Counted from the stretch's first letter, positions 47,733 to 57,242 are shown. The stretch: 64,000 nt of DNA from Antricoccus suffuscus (GCF_003003235.1 NZ_PVUE01000005.1:1-64000); one strand, 5' to 3'. Notes: generated by a model from the sequence alone, not told the origin. Numbers and translations: made by a program.

Positions 47733-48673
47733 GCTTTCCTGATCCTCGGGTTGAAGTAGCCGTAGGACACATCAACGATCAAGTTGATCAGCAGAATGAG
47801 CGCCGCGGTAAACAGCAACACTCCCTGCACCATCGGGAAGTCCCGCGCGAACACCGACTGATACGCCAACTGGCCCAGTCCCGGCAGGACGAACAGTTGC
47901 TCGATCACGACCGTGCCGCCGATCAGCCGGTTGGCCTCGATACCGAAAACTGTCACCACCGGAACGGCCGCGTTCTTCAACGCGTGCTTCGCGATCACCC
48001 GTTTACGAGTCAAGCCCTTGGCGTCCGCGGTCCGGATGTAGTCCTCAGTCATCACCGTCGCGACCGAGGCCCGGGTCTGCCGCGCGATCACCGCCATCGG
48101 CGCGATAGCCAACGACAACGCGGGAATGATCAGATGCTTGAACCACTCAAACGGATTATCGGTCAACCCGACATAGCTCGTCGCCGGCAGTATCGGGTTG
48201 TTAATCGCAAACAACAACACCAGGATCATCCCGACCCAGAAATACGGCAACGCCACGCCCACACTCGCGCCTACCGTCGCAAGACGATCAATCCAGCTAC
48301 CGGGACGCAGACCCGCGACCAGGCCGAGCGCGACACCAAGAATCGCCGCAAGCAGCAACGCCAGGAACGTCAACGACAATGTCACCGGTAACCGGCTCAG
48401 GATCGAGGACCACACGTCTTCACCGGTAAACAGTGACTTACCGAGATCAGCGTGAAAAGCATCGGTGAGCCAATGCCAATACTGCAGCAGGAACGGGTCG
48501 TTGAACCCGAGTTTCTCACGGACCGCTTCGATCTGATCCGGAGTGGGGTTCTGACCGGCAAGCGCGACCGCGGGATCACCCGGGACCAACACAATCAAGC
48601 TATAGATAAGGAAACTGACGACGAGTAGCAAAGGAATCGTCATCGCTAAACGGGTGCCGAAAAGGCGAAGCAC
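47729..48673 (-). CDS. ABC transporter permease (DppB/OppB-like)
   Basis: A 314-residue membrane subunit with a short N-terminus leading straight into the first helix (LAMTIPLLLVVSFLIYSLIVLVPGD, split here only for reading). FNDPFLLQYWHWL and GKSLFTG are DppB-type periplasmic motifs. The EAA loop lies in the segment with TADAKGLTRKRVIAKHALKN. It is the first membrane gene after the binding protein, with a 66-nt gap. Confidence 0.94.
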   Translation of the reverse strand: MLRLFGTRLAMTIPLLLVVSFLIYSLIVLVPGDPAVALAGQNPTPDQIEAVREKLGFNDPFLLQYWHWLTDAFHADLGKSLFTGEDVWSSILSRLPVTLSLTFLALLLAAILGVALGLVAGLRPGSWIDRLATVGASVGVALPYFWVGMILVLLFAINNPILPATSYVGLTDNPFEWFKHLIIPALSLAIAPMAVIARQTRASVATVMTEDYIRTADAKGLTRKRVIAKHALKNAAVPVVTVFGIEANRLIGGTVVIEQLFVLPGLGQLAYQSVFARDFPMVQGVLLFTAALILLINLIVDVSYGYFNPRIRKA

Positions 48674-48739
48674 GAGGGGCCTCCGTTGCCTGGGTGGGGC
48701 CGGCCATAAACCTGACCGACCCCACCAGAGGTTGACTGA

Positions 48740-50314
48740 CTACTTCTTGATTGCCACTCCGCGGAACTGCCGCGTGGCGTCGGCGAAGATCTCGACGCCC
48801 ATCACCTTCTTGTTCATCGTGAATGGTGTCGTGAGGTGGCACAGGACAATGTCCGGAACAACCGCGTCGTACGCCGCCTTGTAGAGCTTCTTGTACGTCT
48901 TCGCGCGTTCGTCCGTCGTGGCCCCAGCCTTCCCTTCCTCATTGAGCTTCGTGATCTCCGGATCCGACCAGTTGCCCGGATTGTTGAAGCCGCCCTTGAT
49001 GTAGTACGACTCGATCTGGATGCTCGGGTCGGACTCTGCCTTCTGTTCGGACATCTGCGCGTCGGCGGTCTTGCTTACCGAGAAGTCGTCGGCCAGCTTG
49101 TTGATTTCGACGGGGACGATGTTCATCTTCACACCGACCTCTTGCAAGTTGGCCTGAATTACTTCGGCCAGCTGCTGATAGAGATCGAGGTTGATGACCT
49201 CCATCGTGAACTCGAAACCATTCGTCAGCCCGGCCTTCTTGAGCAGGTCCTTAGCCTTCTGCGGGTCATACGGGTACTTGTCGGCAGTCAAGTCAGGATC
49301 TGACGCGAAGTAGGACTCTGGGTACATCTGTCCACCGGGCTCGCAGAATCCGTTAGTGACTGCGGCCAGCGACTTGCGATCGATCGCATAGTTGAGAGCC
49401 TGGCGCACTTCCTTCTTGCTGAACTCCGACTTCTCGGTGTTCAGAGCTATCTGGTAGCTCGATAAACTCGGTGCTTCACAGACAACCAGTCCGGCCTGTT
49501 TTGCCGGGTCGTACATGCTTGCCCGCAAGAACGTCGTATCCGCCGCACCGCTGATCACGGAGTTGAGGCGAGCGTTGTCGTCACCTGAGACGAGGTAGAC
49601 CATCTTGGCGACCCGCAGATCGTCGGGCGACCAGTAGTTTTTCACCGCGGTGTATTCGACCTTGCTGCCCGGGGTGTATCCGCTGAGGGTAAATGCTCCA
49701 GATCCACCGGTCGGAGTCAGCGCCTGGTTGGGGTCATCGAAGACCGAGGGGCTCATCATCATGCCGGCCGAGCTAGCGAGGACGGCAACCAGCGGCGCCG
49801 CACCGTTTGCGGTGTCGATCTTGACGGTGTCCGCATCCACGACCGTCACATTCGTGACGTCACTCAGTGCCTGCTCATTCCAACTACCGGCGGCCCGGTG
49901 CCGATCCAGGTTTGCCTTAACAGATGCGGCATCGAACGGCGTTCCGTCGTGGTACTTCCAGTTCGGGATCAGCTCGAGTGTCATCGACTTGCCGTCGATA
50001 GACCACTTTTTGGCCAGCATCGGCTCCGGATTGCCCTTAGCGTCGATGTGCACCAGGCTGTCGTAGATCGGGTACAGGTACATCTGGCTGTTGTTTGTGG
50101 TGATCTTGTCCGGATCGAAGCTGGTGTTACCGACGCTGTAGATCCATGTGAAAGTGGCCGAGGGGTCGTTTGTCCCCTTTTCGTACGCCGGGCAGGCGGA
50201 CGTTTCCGCTTTGCGTTCGGACTTACCGGTGGAGCTGCTTCCACCGGAACTGCAGGCAGTGGCGAAGGCCAGGCAGGCGGCCATCACCACTGCCACTGTC
50301 AGTTTGTTACGCAT
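48740..50314 (-). CDS. ABC transporter substrate-binding lipoprotein 1 (SBP_bac_5 family)
   Basis: Family-5 extracellular binding protein, as used by peptide, nickel and opine importers, 524 residues. The chosen ATG opens a lipoprotein signal peptide with ATAC (Cys21). NTSFDPDKITTNNSQMYLYP and AKKWSIDGKSMTLELIPNWK are typical SBP_5 N-terminal motifs, and EVRQALNYAIDRKSLA sits in the middle. It is about 70% identical by eye to the binding protein encoded at 54206-55777. The ligand is unknown; the surrounding acyl-CoA genes suggest something other than ordinary peptides. Confidence 0.93.
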   Translation of the reverse strand: MRNKLTVAVVMAACLAFATACSSGGSSSTGKSERKAETSACPAYEKGTNDPSATFTWIYSVGNTSFDPDKITTNNSQMYLYPIYDSLVHIDAKGNPEPMLAKKWSIDGKSMTLELIPNWKYHDGTPFDAASVKANLDRHRAAGSWNEQALSDVTNVTVVDADTVKIDTANGAAPLVAVLASSAGMMMSPSVFDDPNQALTPTGGSGAFTLSGYTPGSKVEYTAVKNYWSPDDLRVAKMVYLVSGDDNARLNSVISGAADTTFLRASMYDPAKQAGLVVCEAPSLSSYQIALNTEKSEFSKKEVRQALNYAIDRKSLAAVTNGFCEPGGQMYPESYFASDPDLTADKYPYDPQKAKDLLKKAGLTNGFEFTMEVINLDLYQQLAEVIQANLQEVGVKMNIVPVEINKLADDFSVSKTADAQMSEQKAESDPSIQIESYYIKGGFNNPGNWSDPEITKLNEEGKAGATTDERAKTYKKLYKAAYDAVVPDIVLCHLTTPFTMNKKVMGVEIFADATRQFRGVAIKK

Positions 50315-50346
50315 CTGCGTTCTCCTAATGAATGGTTGGAAGTGGG

Positions 50347-51084
50347 TCACGAGCTGTTGCGGCGGCGCTGCGACCACATCTGAATGCCGCGTTCGAATTG
50401 CAGGCCTGCGTCCCAGCCCATGCCGCCCGTCTCGGCCTCGGCGCGGAATGACCGGGTGGCCTCGCGGGACAGTTCGGGGTCTTTCGCTGGGCGCGATGCG
50501 AGTTCGAAGGCCAGTGCCTCGACTTCGGCGTCGTCGACTGCCTTCCACGCCAGTCCGATCTCGACCGCGCGTTCACCGTTGATCTCTTCTTGGAACAAGC
50601 CCATCGCCGCAGTGCCCTCACGGCCCGCGGTCCGGGAAGAAATCGTGAAGTAGCCGCCGCCTGGGTGCAAGCCGATCTTGAGGAAGCCCGAGATGAGACG
50701 CGCGTTCTTCGCCACGATTCGCATGTCGGTCGCGAGTGCGAGGTTCATTCCCGCGCCGACGGCAGCGCCGCGGACCGCCGCGACGGTGGGAACGGTGAGT
50801 TTGCCGACCCGCGTAAACGCTCGGTATACCGCGCCAGATTCCTTGTAGGTCTTGTCTTCTGCTTGGTCGCTGCCCGGCTGCCAGCGGCGGCGGTCGGCCC
50901 CGGAGCAGAATGTCCCCGCAGCGCCCTGTACGACGGCGGCTCCGATGCTCATGTCGCCATCGATCTCATCGCAGAAGCCGGCGAGCTCCCGACCCATGTC
51001 GGGAGTGAGGCCGTTTTTGACCTCCGGCGAGTCGATCGTCAGAATCGCGACGCCGTCCTTCTTCTCAAAGCCGATCTTTCCCAT
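50347..51084 (-). CDS. Enoyl-CoA hydratase/isomerase family protein (second copy)
   Basis: A crotonase-fold enzyme, 245 residues. It starts KKDGVAILTIDSPEVKNGLT. TFCSGADRRRW is the CoA-binding loop and AAVRGAAVGAGMNLALATDMRIVA the oxyanion-hole segment. Usual catalytic Glu positions are not obvious, so the reaction may be isomerisation or hydrolysis. It lies between the acyl-CoA ligase and the binding protein genes, with 66- and 32-nt gaps, in the same operon. Confidence 0.92.
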   Translation of the reverse strand: MGKIGFEKKDGVAILTIDSPEVKNGLTPDMGRELAGFCDEIDGDMSIGAAVVQGAAGTFCSGADRRRWQPGSDQAEDKTYKESGAVYRAFTRVGKLTVPTVAAVRGAAVGAGMNLALATDMRIVAKNARLISGFLKIGLHPGGGYFTISSRTAGREGTAAMGLFQEEINGERAVEIGLAWKAVDDAEVEALAFELASRPAKDPELSREATRSFRAEAETGGMGWDAGLQFERGIQMWSQRRRNSS

Positions 51085-51150
51085 ACGTGGTGTCCCCTTA
51101 CGGTTGTGTTTGTTGGTAGTTATGGCTGCGCCCGGTGGCGCCGACTGTGT

Positions 51151-53301
51151 TTACGCCGGTGTGGCACTGATGAGTACGTCGACGGCGCATGCGCCCCGGC
51201 CTTTGGGCGCGACAATTAGCGGGTTGATCTCAAACTCAATGACCCGGTCGGCGAACTGCTCGATCAAACGGCCGACGGCGACAATCGCATCTACCGCAGA
51301 CTCGATGTCTGCGACGGGCGCGCCACGAAATCCATCGAGTAGCGGCCAGCCTCGCAACTTCTCGAGCATGCGACGAGCCACTTCCGCGGTCACCGGCGCG
51401 ATCTGCGAGATGACGTCCTGATAAATCTCCGTAGTCACACCGCCGATGCCGACCGTGACCGTCGCCGGAAACCCGTCACCGGTGCTCGTCGCGCCGACAA
51501 TGAGCTCTACACCGGTCGGGATCATCTCCTGGACCAGCACGCCCGCGGCGTCAATACCGTTAGCAGCCGCGATACCCATCAGCCGGTCGTATTCCACACC
51601 GGAGTCTTCCGCGGCGACGCCTAGGACGACGCCGCCCACATCCGACTTATGCGCAAGATCCGGCGCATGCACCTTCAGCACGACCTGGCCGCCCATCTCG
51701 GCCGCCGCCTGCGCGGCCTCCGCCGCGTTACGCGCCAGGACCGACCGCGGGCGGGCAATGCCTAACGCGTCGAGAAGGTCTTCAGACTCAGCGTCTCCAG
51801 CGGCACAAGCCTCGGTCAGCGCGCGCAACTCGCCGGCGTTGCCCTCCGGCTCCCGGGCGGACTTTACTGCGCGCACCCCGAGATCGTTGGCTGTCGGCGC
51901 GATATGGCCGATCGTGCGGGCAACGTCGCCAACCGAGGCGAACACGGGAAACCCGTGTTCTCGGTAGACCGCACGCCCCTCGGTCGTCTGTTCACGACCC
52001 GCGAGCCAGCTGACGAAGACCGGTTTGCCGGCAGTGCGCGAGGCCTCGACCACGGCGTCAGCGAGCCGTGCGCCACGCTCACCGGTCACCATTGTCAGCA
52101 CCACGCACACCGCGTCCACCGACTCGTCACGCGCGACCGTCTTACACACCTCACCAAATGCAGCTGTGCCATTGGGCTTGTTCAAGATCTGAGCGGTCAC
52201 GTCGACCGGGTTCGAGGTAGCACCGAAGTCCGGCACGTCTATCTCCAGCGCCGTCTGCGTCACCTCTGCGAGCTCGGGAACGCCGATACCGTTGAGCTCG
52301 AAGTGATCGGCCGCAAGAATCCCCGCCCCACCCGACGTCGTCACGATGCCGACCCTCCGGCCCACCATCGGCGTCGTCGAGGCCAGCGCGGCACCAACTG
52401 CCAACAACTCGTCGACATCGTCAACGAGGATCACGCCGTACGCCTGCGCGGTGAGCACCAGCGAGATGTCGTCGCCGAGCATTGCACCGGTGTGTGATGC
52501 GGCCGCTTTGCGCCCGACACTCGAACGCCCCGAGCGCAGCATCACCAACCGTTTGCCTCGCGAGTGTGCCTTCGCGGCAAGCGCCACGAAGCTCGCGCCG
52601 TCGGTGATGCCCTCGGCATACAGCAGGACCACGCGCACACCGTCATCGTCGAGCAGTGCCGTCGCTACCTCGACCAGTGACAGGTCGGCCTGATTCCCGG
52701 TACTAGCCCAAGCGGTCAACCCGAGACCCATCTCCGTGGACAGATCCAGCACCGAGCCGCCGATCGCGCCGCTCTGACCGACGTATGCGACTCCACTCGG
52801 AGGCGGCAACGGCCGATCCGCCGCGCCGGTGAAGGTCCCGATCAGGCCAGTCTCGTTGTTGATCACGCCTTGACAATTCGGACCAAGGACGCGCACGTTT
52901 GCCGCGCGCGCCGCCTCCGCAAGCTCCTGCTGCAGCGCCGCGCCGTCCGGCCCGATCTCGGCGAACCCGGACGCGAACACGACCACGGCCTTCGCTGCGA
53001 CCTCTCCGGCTTGACGAACGACGTCGACGACACCTGCTGCCGGCACCATGCTCAGCACCAGGTCGACCGGCGCACCGATCGATGCCAGCGATGGGTAGCA
53101 CTTGAGCCCGCGCAGCTCCTCGTAGTTTGGATTCACCGGATACAGCGCTCCCGCGAATTCGCTGCGCAGCAAGTACTGCAGCGGCCGCGAAGTAAGGCTT
53201 ACTTCCTTTCCAGATATACCGACGATCGCGATAGAACGCGGGTGGAACAGGGCGGCGAGCAGATCGCCTTCTGCGGACGTAACGGGGCGCGTCTGCGGCA
53301 C
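51151..53301 (-). CDS. ADP-forming acyl-CoA ligase family protein (acetate-CoA ligase type)
   Basis: A 716-residue NDP-forming acyl-CoA synthetase. Order: CoA-binding Rossmann domain (FHPRSIAIVGISGKEVS... LGPNCQGVI), a succinyl-CoA-ligase-like domain with the phospho-His loop AAASHTGAMLGDD, and a C-terminal ATP-grasp domain (QVVLKVHAPDLAHKSDVGGVVLG... VGIGGVTTEIYQDV). This fusion layout is the Acs/Pta-type alpha-beta fusion. It is the first gene of the leftward operon; its promoter shares operator-like repeats with the TetR gene and with binding protein 2. Confidence 0.93.
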   Translation of the reverse strand: MPQTRPVTSAEGDLLAALFHPRSIAIVGISGKEVSLTSRPLQYLLRSEFAGALYPVNPNYEELRGLKCYPSLASIGAPVDLVLSMVPAAGVVDVVRQAGEVAAKAVVVFASGFAEIGPDGAALQQELAEAARAANVRVLGPNCQGVINNETGLIGTFTGAADRPLPPPSGVAYVGQSGAIGGSVLDLSTEMGLGLTAWASTGNQADLSLVEVATALLDDDGVRVVLLYAEGITDGASFVALAAKAHSRGKRLVMLRSGRSSVGRKAAASHTGAMLGDDISLVLTAQAYGVILVDDVDELLAVGAALASTTPMVGRRVGIVTTSGGAGILAADHFELNGIGVPELAEVTQTALEIDVPDFGATSNPVDVTAQILNKPNGTAAFGEVCKTVARDESVDAVCVVLTMVTGERGARLADAVVEASRTAGKPVFVSWLAGREQTTEGRAVYREHGFPVFASVGDVARTIGHIAPTANDLGVRAVKSAREPEGNAGELRALTEACAAGDAESEDLLDALGIARPRSVLARNAAEAAQAAAEMGGQVVLKVHAPDLAHKSDVGGVVLGVAAEDSGVEYDRLMGIAAANGIDAAGVLVQEMIPTGVELIVGATSTGDGFPATVTVGIGGVTTEIYQDVISQIAPVTAEVARRMLEKLRGWPLLDGFRGAPVADIESAVDAIVAVGRLIEQFADRVIEFEINPLIVAPKGRGACAVDVLISATPA

Positions 53302-53359
53302 TGAAGCTCCTTGCGCATTGGATCCCGGACTCAGGGACGAGGTAAGCGGCGAGTTAAAT

Positions 53360-53379
53360 TGACATCGATGTCACTATCA
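53360..53379. promoter_or_regulatory. TetR operator candidate O1 (operon/tetR intergenic)
   Basis: TGACATCGATGTCA is a perfect 14-bp palindrome, extended by CTATCA. It lies 59 bp upstream of the first operon gene. O2 (53388-53407) and O3 (55842-55861) carry the same core. The AGTTAAA preceding O1 is also found at O3. Confidence 0.6.
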
Positions 53380-53387
53380 ACTAAACC

Positions 53388-53407
53388 TGATGTCGATGTC
53401 AATATCG
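53388..53407. promoter_or_regulatory. TetR operator candidate O2
   Basis: TGATGTCGATGTCAATATCG begins 28 bp from O1 and matches its core (CGATGTCA) and spacing to the trailing ATATC. The pair would let a TetR dimer control both the operon and its own gene. Confidence 0.55.
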
Positions 53408-53493
53408 CGTAGACAATGAACTACGTCGTAACCAAATCGATACATCACGACAGCGCAAAATCCACACCAAGGAACGAATGGACCAGGTCGCGA

Positions 53494-54216
53494 ATGATCG
53501 ACGAGCCGGCGCCATCGGGCGCCACACCCGAACCCAGAACGGCGTTAACGAAAGGCCAGCGCACTCGCTATAACTTGCTCATCTCCGCCGAGTCCGTCTT
53601 CGAACGGCTCGGCTTTCTCGACGCGCGGGTAGCGGACATCGCGGCCGAAGCCAAGGTCGCACACGGCACTTTCTATACATACTTCGAGTCGAAGACGGAC
53701 ATCTTCCGCGCGGTGCTCACCGAATTCCTGCCCCCCATTTATCAGAAGAGCGACTATGGGGGCGCCACGAACCCCACGCCGTTTCAGCGCGTCGAGTTTG
53801 GGAACAGGCGGTTTCTGGACGTGTATCGCGGCAACTCGAAGATGCTCGCGCTACTCGAGCAGGCCGCAACCTTCGACCCTGAAGTGAAGGTCCTACGCAC
53901 AAAGCTTCGCCACACTGCCGAACGCCGGATTCGTCGAAACATCATCCGGATGCAGGAAGACAACATCGTCGATCCCGGCCTGGACGCCGAGATCGCCGCA
54001 AGCTGCCTCGTTGCGATGGCTACGCATTCGTTCTACACCTGGCTCGTCACGGACAAGCGCGACTACGACATGGAGAGCGCGGTCATCACACTGAGCCGCC
54101 TGTGGGGCAACGCCCTCGGGCTCAAGTCCGAAAGTAGCGATCGACCTGAGTACAGGTCAGTGACGAGTACGACCAAGGGGGTAGTTGAATCCCTCGATCT
54201 CGACGCTACTTCTTAA
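53494..54216 (+). CDS. TetR/AcrR family transcriptional regulator
   Basis: A helix-turn-helix repressor-type protein, about 240 residues. The N-terminal DNA-binding domain reads AESVFERLGFLDARVADIAAEAKVAHGTFYTYFESKTDIF. The rest is a helical ligand-binding domain. The ATG of MIDEPAPS is chosen; an upstream in-frame ATG would add 26 residues and overlap the operator region. It diverges from the 12-gene catabolic operon and converges (11-nt overlap) with binding-protein-2 gene. It most likely regulates both through the repeated operator; inducer unknown. Confidence 0.9.
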   Translation: MIDEPAPSGATPEPRTALTKGQRTRYNLLISAESVFERLGFLDARVADIAAEAKVAHGTFYTYFESKTDIFRAVLTEFLPPIYQKSDYGGATNPTPFQRVEFGNRRFLDVYRGNSKMLALLEQAATFDPEVKVLRTKLRHTAERRIRRNIIRMQEDNIVDPGLDAEIAASCLVAMATHSFYTWLVTDKRDYDMESAVITLSRLWGNALGLKSESSDRPEYRSVTSTTKGVVESLDLDATS

Positions 54217-55777
54217 TCGCCACCCCTCGGAATTGGCGCGACGCATCGGCGTAGATCTCGACGCCCATTGTTTTCTTATTCATCGTGAATGGGGTCGTGA
54301 GGTGACACAGTGTGATGTTCGGCGCGACCGCGTCGTACACCGCCTGGTAGAGCTTCTTGTAGGTCGCCGACCGCTCCTCCGTGGTAGCACCGGCCTTCGC
54401 CTCGTCGTTCAGGCTGGTGACCTTATCGTCCGAGAAGTTCCCCGGATTGTTGAATCCGCCCTTGATGTAGTAAGACTCGATCTGGATGCTTGGATCAGAC
54501 TCGGCCTTCTGCTCGAACAGCAGCGCTTCTGCCGTCTTATTGACAGAGAAGTCCTCGGCGAGCTTACCCAGATCCGCAGGAATGATTTCCATCTTCACGC
54601 CGATTTCGGCAAGGTTGGCCTGCACGATTTCAGCCATCTGCGTGTAGATATCGGCGCTCGACACCTCAACAGTAAATCCAAAGCCGTTCTTTAGCCCGGC
54701 CTTTTCGAGCAAATCCTTCGCCTTCCCCGGGTCGTACGCATAGTCTTCCTCGGTGAGATCAGGGTTCGACGCGTAGTACGACGTCGGATACATCTGAACT
54801 CCTGGTTTACAGAAGCCGTCGAGCACCGACGCGATGGCAGAGCGGTCGATAGCATAGTTCAGAGCCTGACGCACTTCAGGCTTGCCAAACTCGGATTTCT
54901 CGACGTTGAGGTTGATCGTGTACGACGACAGGCTCGGCGCTTCGCAGACGACGAGGCCGGCCTGTTTTGCCGGCTCGTACATGCTGGCCCGCAAGAACGT
55001 CGAGTCGGAGGAGCCACTGATGACCGAGTTCAAGCGCGCGTTGTCGTCGGTGGAGACGAGGTAGACCATTCTCGCGACGTGCAGAGAGTCTGGATCCCAG
55101 TACTTATCGACCGCGAGGTATTCGGCGGAGGTCGCCGACGCATACTCGCCCAGCTTGAATGCGCCCGATCCTCCCGTAGGAGTCAGCGCCTGACTGGGAT
55201 CGTCGAAGACCGCCGGGCTCATCATCATGCCGGCTGAGCTCGCTAGCACTGAGACTAGCGGCGCGGCGCCGTTCGTAGTCTCGATCTTCACCGTGTCGCT
55301 GTCCACGACGGTCACACCGGTGACATCCTTGAGAGCAGCTTCGTTCCACGACCCCTTGGCACGATGCCTGTCCAGGTTCGCCTTGACCGACGCCGCATCA
55401 AAGGACGTGCCGTCGTGGTAGGTCCAGCCCTGGATCAGGTCCAAGGTCATCGACTTGCCGTCGACGGCCCACTTCTTTGCCAGCATCGGCTCTGGCGAGC
55501 CCTCGGCGTTTATCCGCACCAGGCTGTCGTAGATCGGGTACAGGTACATCTGGCTGTTGTTCGTGGTGATTTTGTCCGGATCAAAGCTCGTATTCCCGGC
55601 CGTGTACATCCATGTGAACGTCGCCGTGTTGTCCACGACCCCCTTTTCTACCGCGGGACATTCCGACGTTTTTGCGGCCCGTTCGGCTTTTCCGGTGTTG
55701 CTCTTGCCGCTGGAACTACAGGCCGTGGCGAGGACCAAGCACGCCGTAATGGCAGCGATCGTCAACCTTCTGGGCAT
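54206..55777 (-). CDS. ABC transporter substrate-binding lipoprotein 2 (SBP_bac_5 family)
   Basis: A 523-residue paralogue of the operon's binding protein, with the same lipoprotein signal (ATAC, Cys20), the same NTSFDPDKITTNNSQMYLYP block and an almost identical C-terminus (TPFTMNKKTMGVEIYADASR). It has no transporter genes of its own, so it probably delivers a related ligand to the shared DppBCDF-like complex. Its promoter contains the TetR operator-like sequence O3. The 3' end overlaps the convergent tetR gene by 11 nt. Confidence 0.93.
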   Translation of the reverse strand: MPRRLTIAAITACLVLATACSSSGKSNTGKAERAAKTSECPAVEKGVVDNTATFTWMYTAGNTSFDPDKITTNNSQMYLYPIYDSLVRINAEGSPEPMLAKKWAVDGKSMTLDLIQGWTYHDGTSFDAASVKANLDRHRAKGSWNEAALKDVTGVTVVDSDTVKIETTNGAAPLVSVLASSAGMMMSPAVFDDPSQALTPTGGSGAFKLGEYASATSAEYLAVDKYWDPDSLHVARMVYLVSTDDNARLNSVISGSSDSTFLRASMYEPAKQAGLVVCEAPSLSSYTINLNVEKSEFGKPEVRQALNYAIDRSAIASVLDGFCKPGVQMYPTSYYASNPDLTEEDYAYDPGKAKDLLEKAGLKNGFGFTVEVSSADIYTQMAEIVQANLAEIGVKMEIIPADLGKLAEDFSVNKTAEALLFEQKAESDPSIQIESYYIKGGFNNPGNFSDDKVTSLNDEAKAGATTEERSATYKKLYQAVYDAVAPNITLCHLTTPFTMNKKTMGVEIYADASRQFRGVAIKK

Positions 55778-55841
55778 TCTGGACTCCTTGACTACGACAT
55801 GACAGATCCGCGCGGCGGCGCGACGTATGGTTCAAGTTAAA

Positions 55842-55861
55842 TGATGCCGACGTCACTATCA
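55842..55861. promoter_or_regulatory. TetR operator candidate O3 upstream of binding protein 2
   Basis: TGATGCCGACGTCACTATCA, preceded by AGTTAAA. It matches O1 (TGACATCGATGTCACTATCA, also preceded by AGTTAAA) at most positions and lies 65-84 nt upstream of the start codon. Confidence 0.55.
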
Positions 55862-55907
55862 TGTACCGGAAAAGATATGTCAACAGGCCTTGCGCTCGCG
55901 CGCGAGA

Positions 55908-57242
55908 TCAGAGACTAGAGTCCGGGGAAGATTCCTTATAGGAATGCGCTTTTAGGGTGAGCCTCTGGGCGTGGCTGCCGGCATCGACTCTGACCGGCAG
56001 GCGGCGTACGCCGCGGATCACGCGCGATGGTCGGATCGGCACCTTCCCGTTCAGTCGCAGCGTCGGCATCCGCTCGGCGATAACGCGTAGCGCGATAGTG
56101 GCCTCGAGTCGCGCCAACGAAGCACCGACGCAGTAGTGAATTCCGCTAGAGAACGCGAGGTGGTTTGACGCGTCGACGCGCGTGATGTCGTAGCGGCCGG
56201 GTTGGTCGAACACCTTCGGGTCGCGTCCGGCGGCTGCCAGAATCGGAATCACCCATGAGCCCTTGCGTACCAGTCGGCCGCCGATCTCGATGTCCTCACG
56301 GGCAACGCGCGACGTGAGCTGCACGGGCGGGTCAAAGCGCAGCGTTTCCTCGACCGCGCCCGCAGCGAGCCCAGGGTCCTCGACGAGTCGGTCCCATTGG
56401 TCGCGGTGTCGCATCAACTGGTGAATGGCGTTGCCGATCAGATTTACGGTGGTCTCAAATCCAGCGACCAGCAGCAAGGTACACAGCGGCATCATCTCGT
56501 CGGCGGAGATCGTGTCGCCTTCATGCTGTGCAAGAGTGGTCAGCATGTCTTCGCGCGGGTCGGTTCGCCGTTGCTCGATCAGCGGTTCGAACATCTCGCG
56601 CAGCGCGTCGCGGGCGGACGTCGCCTCGCGCATATGTCGCATGGACTGCGGGCCGTCCAGCAGCCCGCCAAGCGCGGTGCCGTAACGCACGAACGCCACG
56701 TCATCGACATCATCGACGCCGAGCAACTGGCTGATGATCGCGATTGGCAGCGGCGCCGCGATGAGCTTCTGCAGATCGAAGTTGCCTCGCGCAATGGCAC
56801 GATCCACAATCTCCTGGACCAGCGTTTCGATTCGCTCTTCGTACGCCGCCATGCGACGAGGCGTGAACGCAGGCGCGGCTACCCTGCGTACCCGCGTATG
56901 GTCTGGCGGATCCATCTCCAGGAGCGAGAGGTCAACGACGCGGTCGAAGGGTGAGTTGTCATCGCGCCCAACGGTGCCGAAGCTGCGGCTCGTCAGCACT
57001 TGTTTGCAGACGTCATGGTGAGCGGTCGCGTAGACGCCTTTCGCGAGCCCGCGGGCGATCGGCCCTTCGGCGCGGATACGTTCGTACTGGGGGTACGGGT
57101 TCGCGTGCCACGGCGATATCGAGGACCTTGCCAACGGATTCCCGCGCACTCGCCCGACGTATTGCAGGTAGCACTTCGTCATGTATAACGACGAGAGAAA
57201 CCGGGCGGCGCGGACCAGCTCTTCGCGCGAGGACAGTTTCAT
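55908..57242 (-). CDS. Cytochrome P450 (second)
   Basis: A 444-residue soluble P450. I-helix motif LLVAGFETT, K-helix ExxR in EETLRFDPPVQ, heme loop FSSGIHYCVGASLARLE. The start ATG (MKLSSREEL) is chosen for its GGAGG ribosome binding site 7 nt upstream; longer readings lack this. It has an N-terminal stretch of about 45 residues before the P450 fold. It diverges from an MFS gene with a palindromic operator between them. Confidence 0.93.
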   Translation of the reverse strand: MKLSSREELVRAARFLSSLYMTKCYLQYVGRVRGNPLARSSISPWHANPYPQYERIRAEGPIARGLAKGVYATAHHDVCKQVLTSRSFGTVGRDDNSPFDRVVDLSLLEMDPPDHTRVRRVAAPAFTPRRMAAYEERIETLVQEIVDRAIARGNFDLQKLIAAPLPIAIISQLLGVDDVDDVAFVRYGTALGGLLDGPQSMRHMREATSARDALREMFEPLIEQRRTDPREDMLTTLAQHEGDTISADEMMPLCTLLLVAGFETTVNLIGNAIHQLMRHRDQWDRLVEDPGLAAGAVEETLRFDPPVQLTSRVAREDIEIGGRLVRKGSWVIPILAAAGRDPKVFDQPGRYDITRVDASNHLAFSSGIHYCVGASLARLEATIALRVIAERMPTLRLNGKVPIRPSRVIRGVRRLPVRVDAGSHAQRLTLKAHSYKESSPDSSL

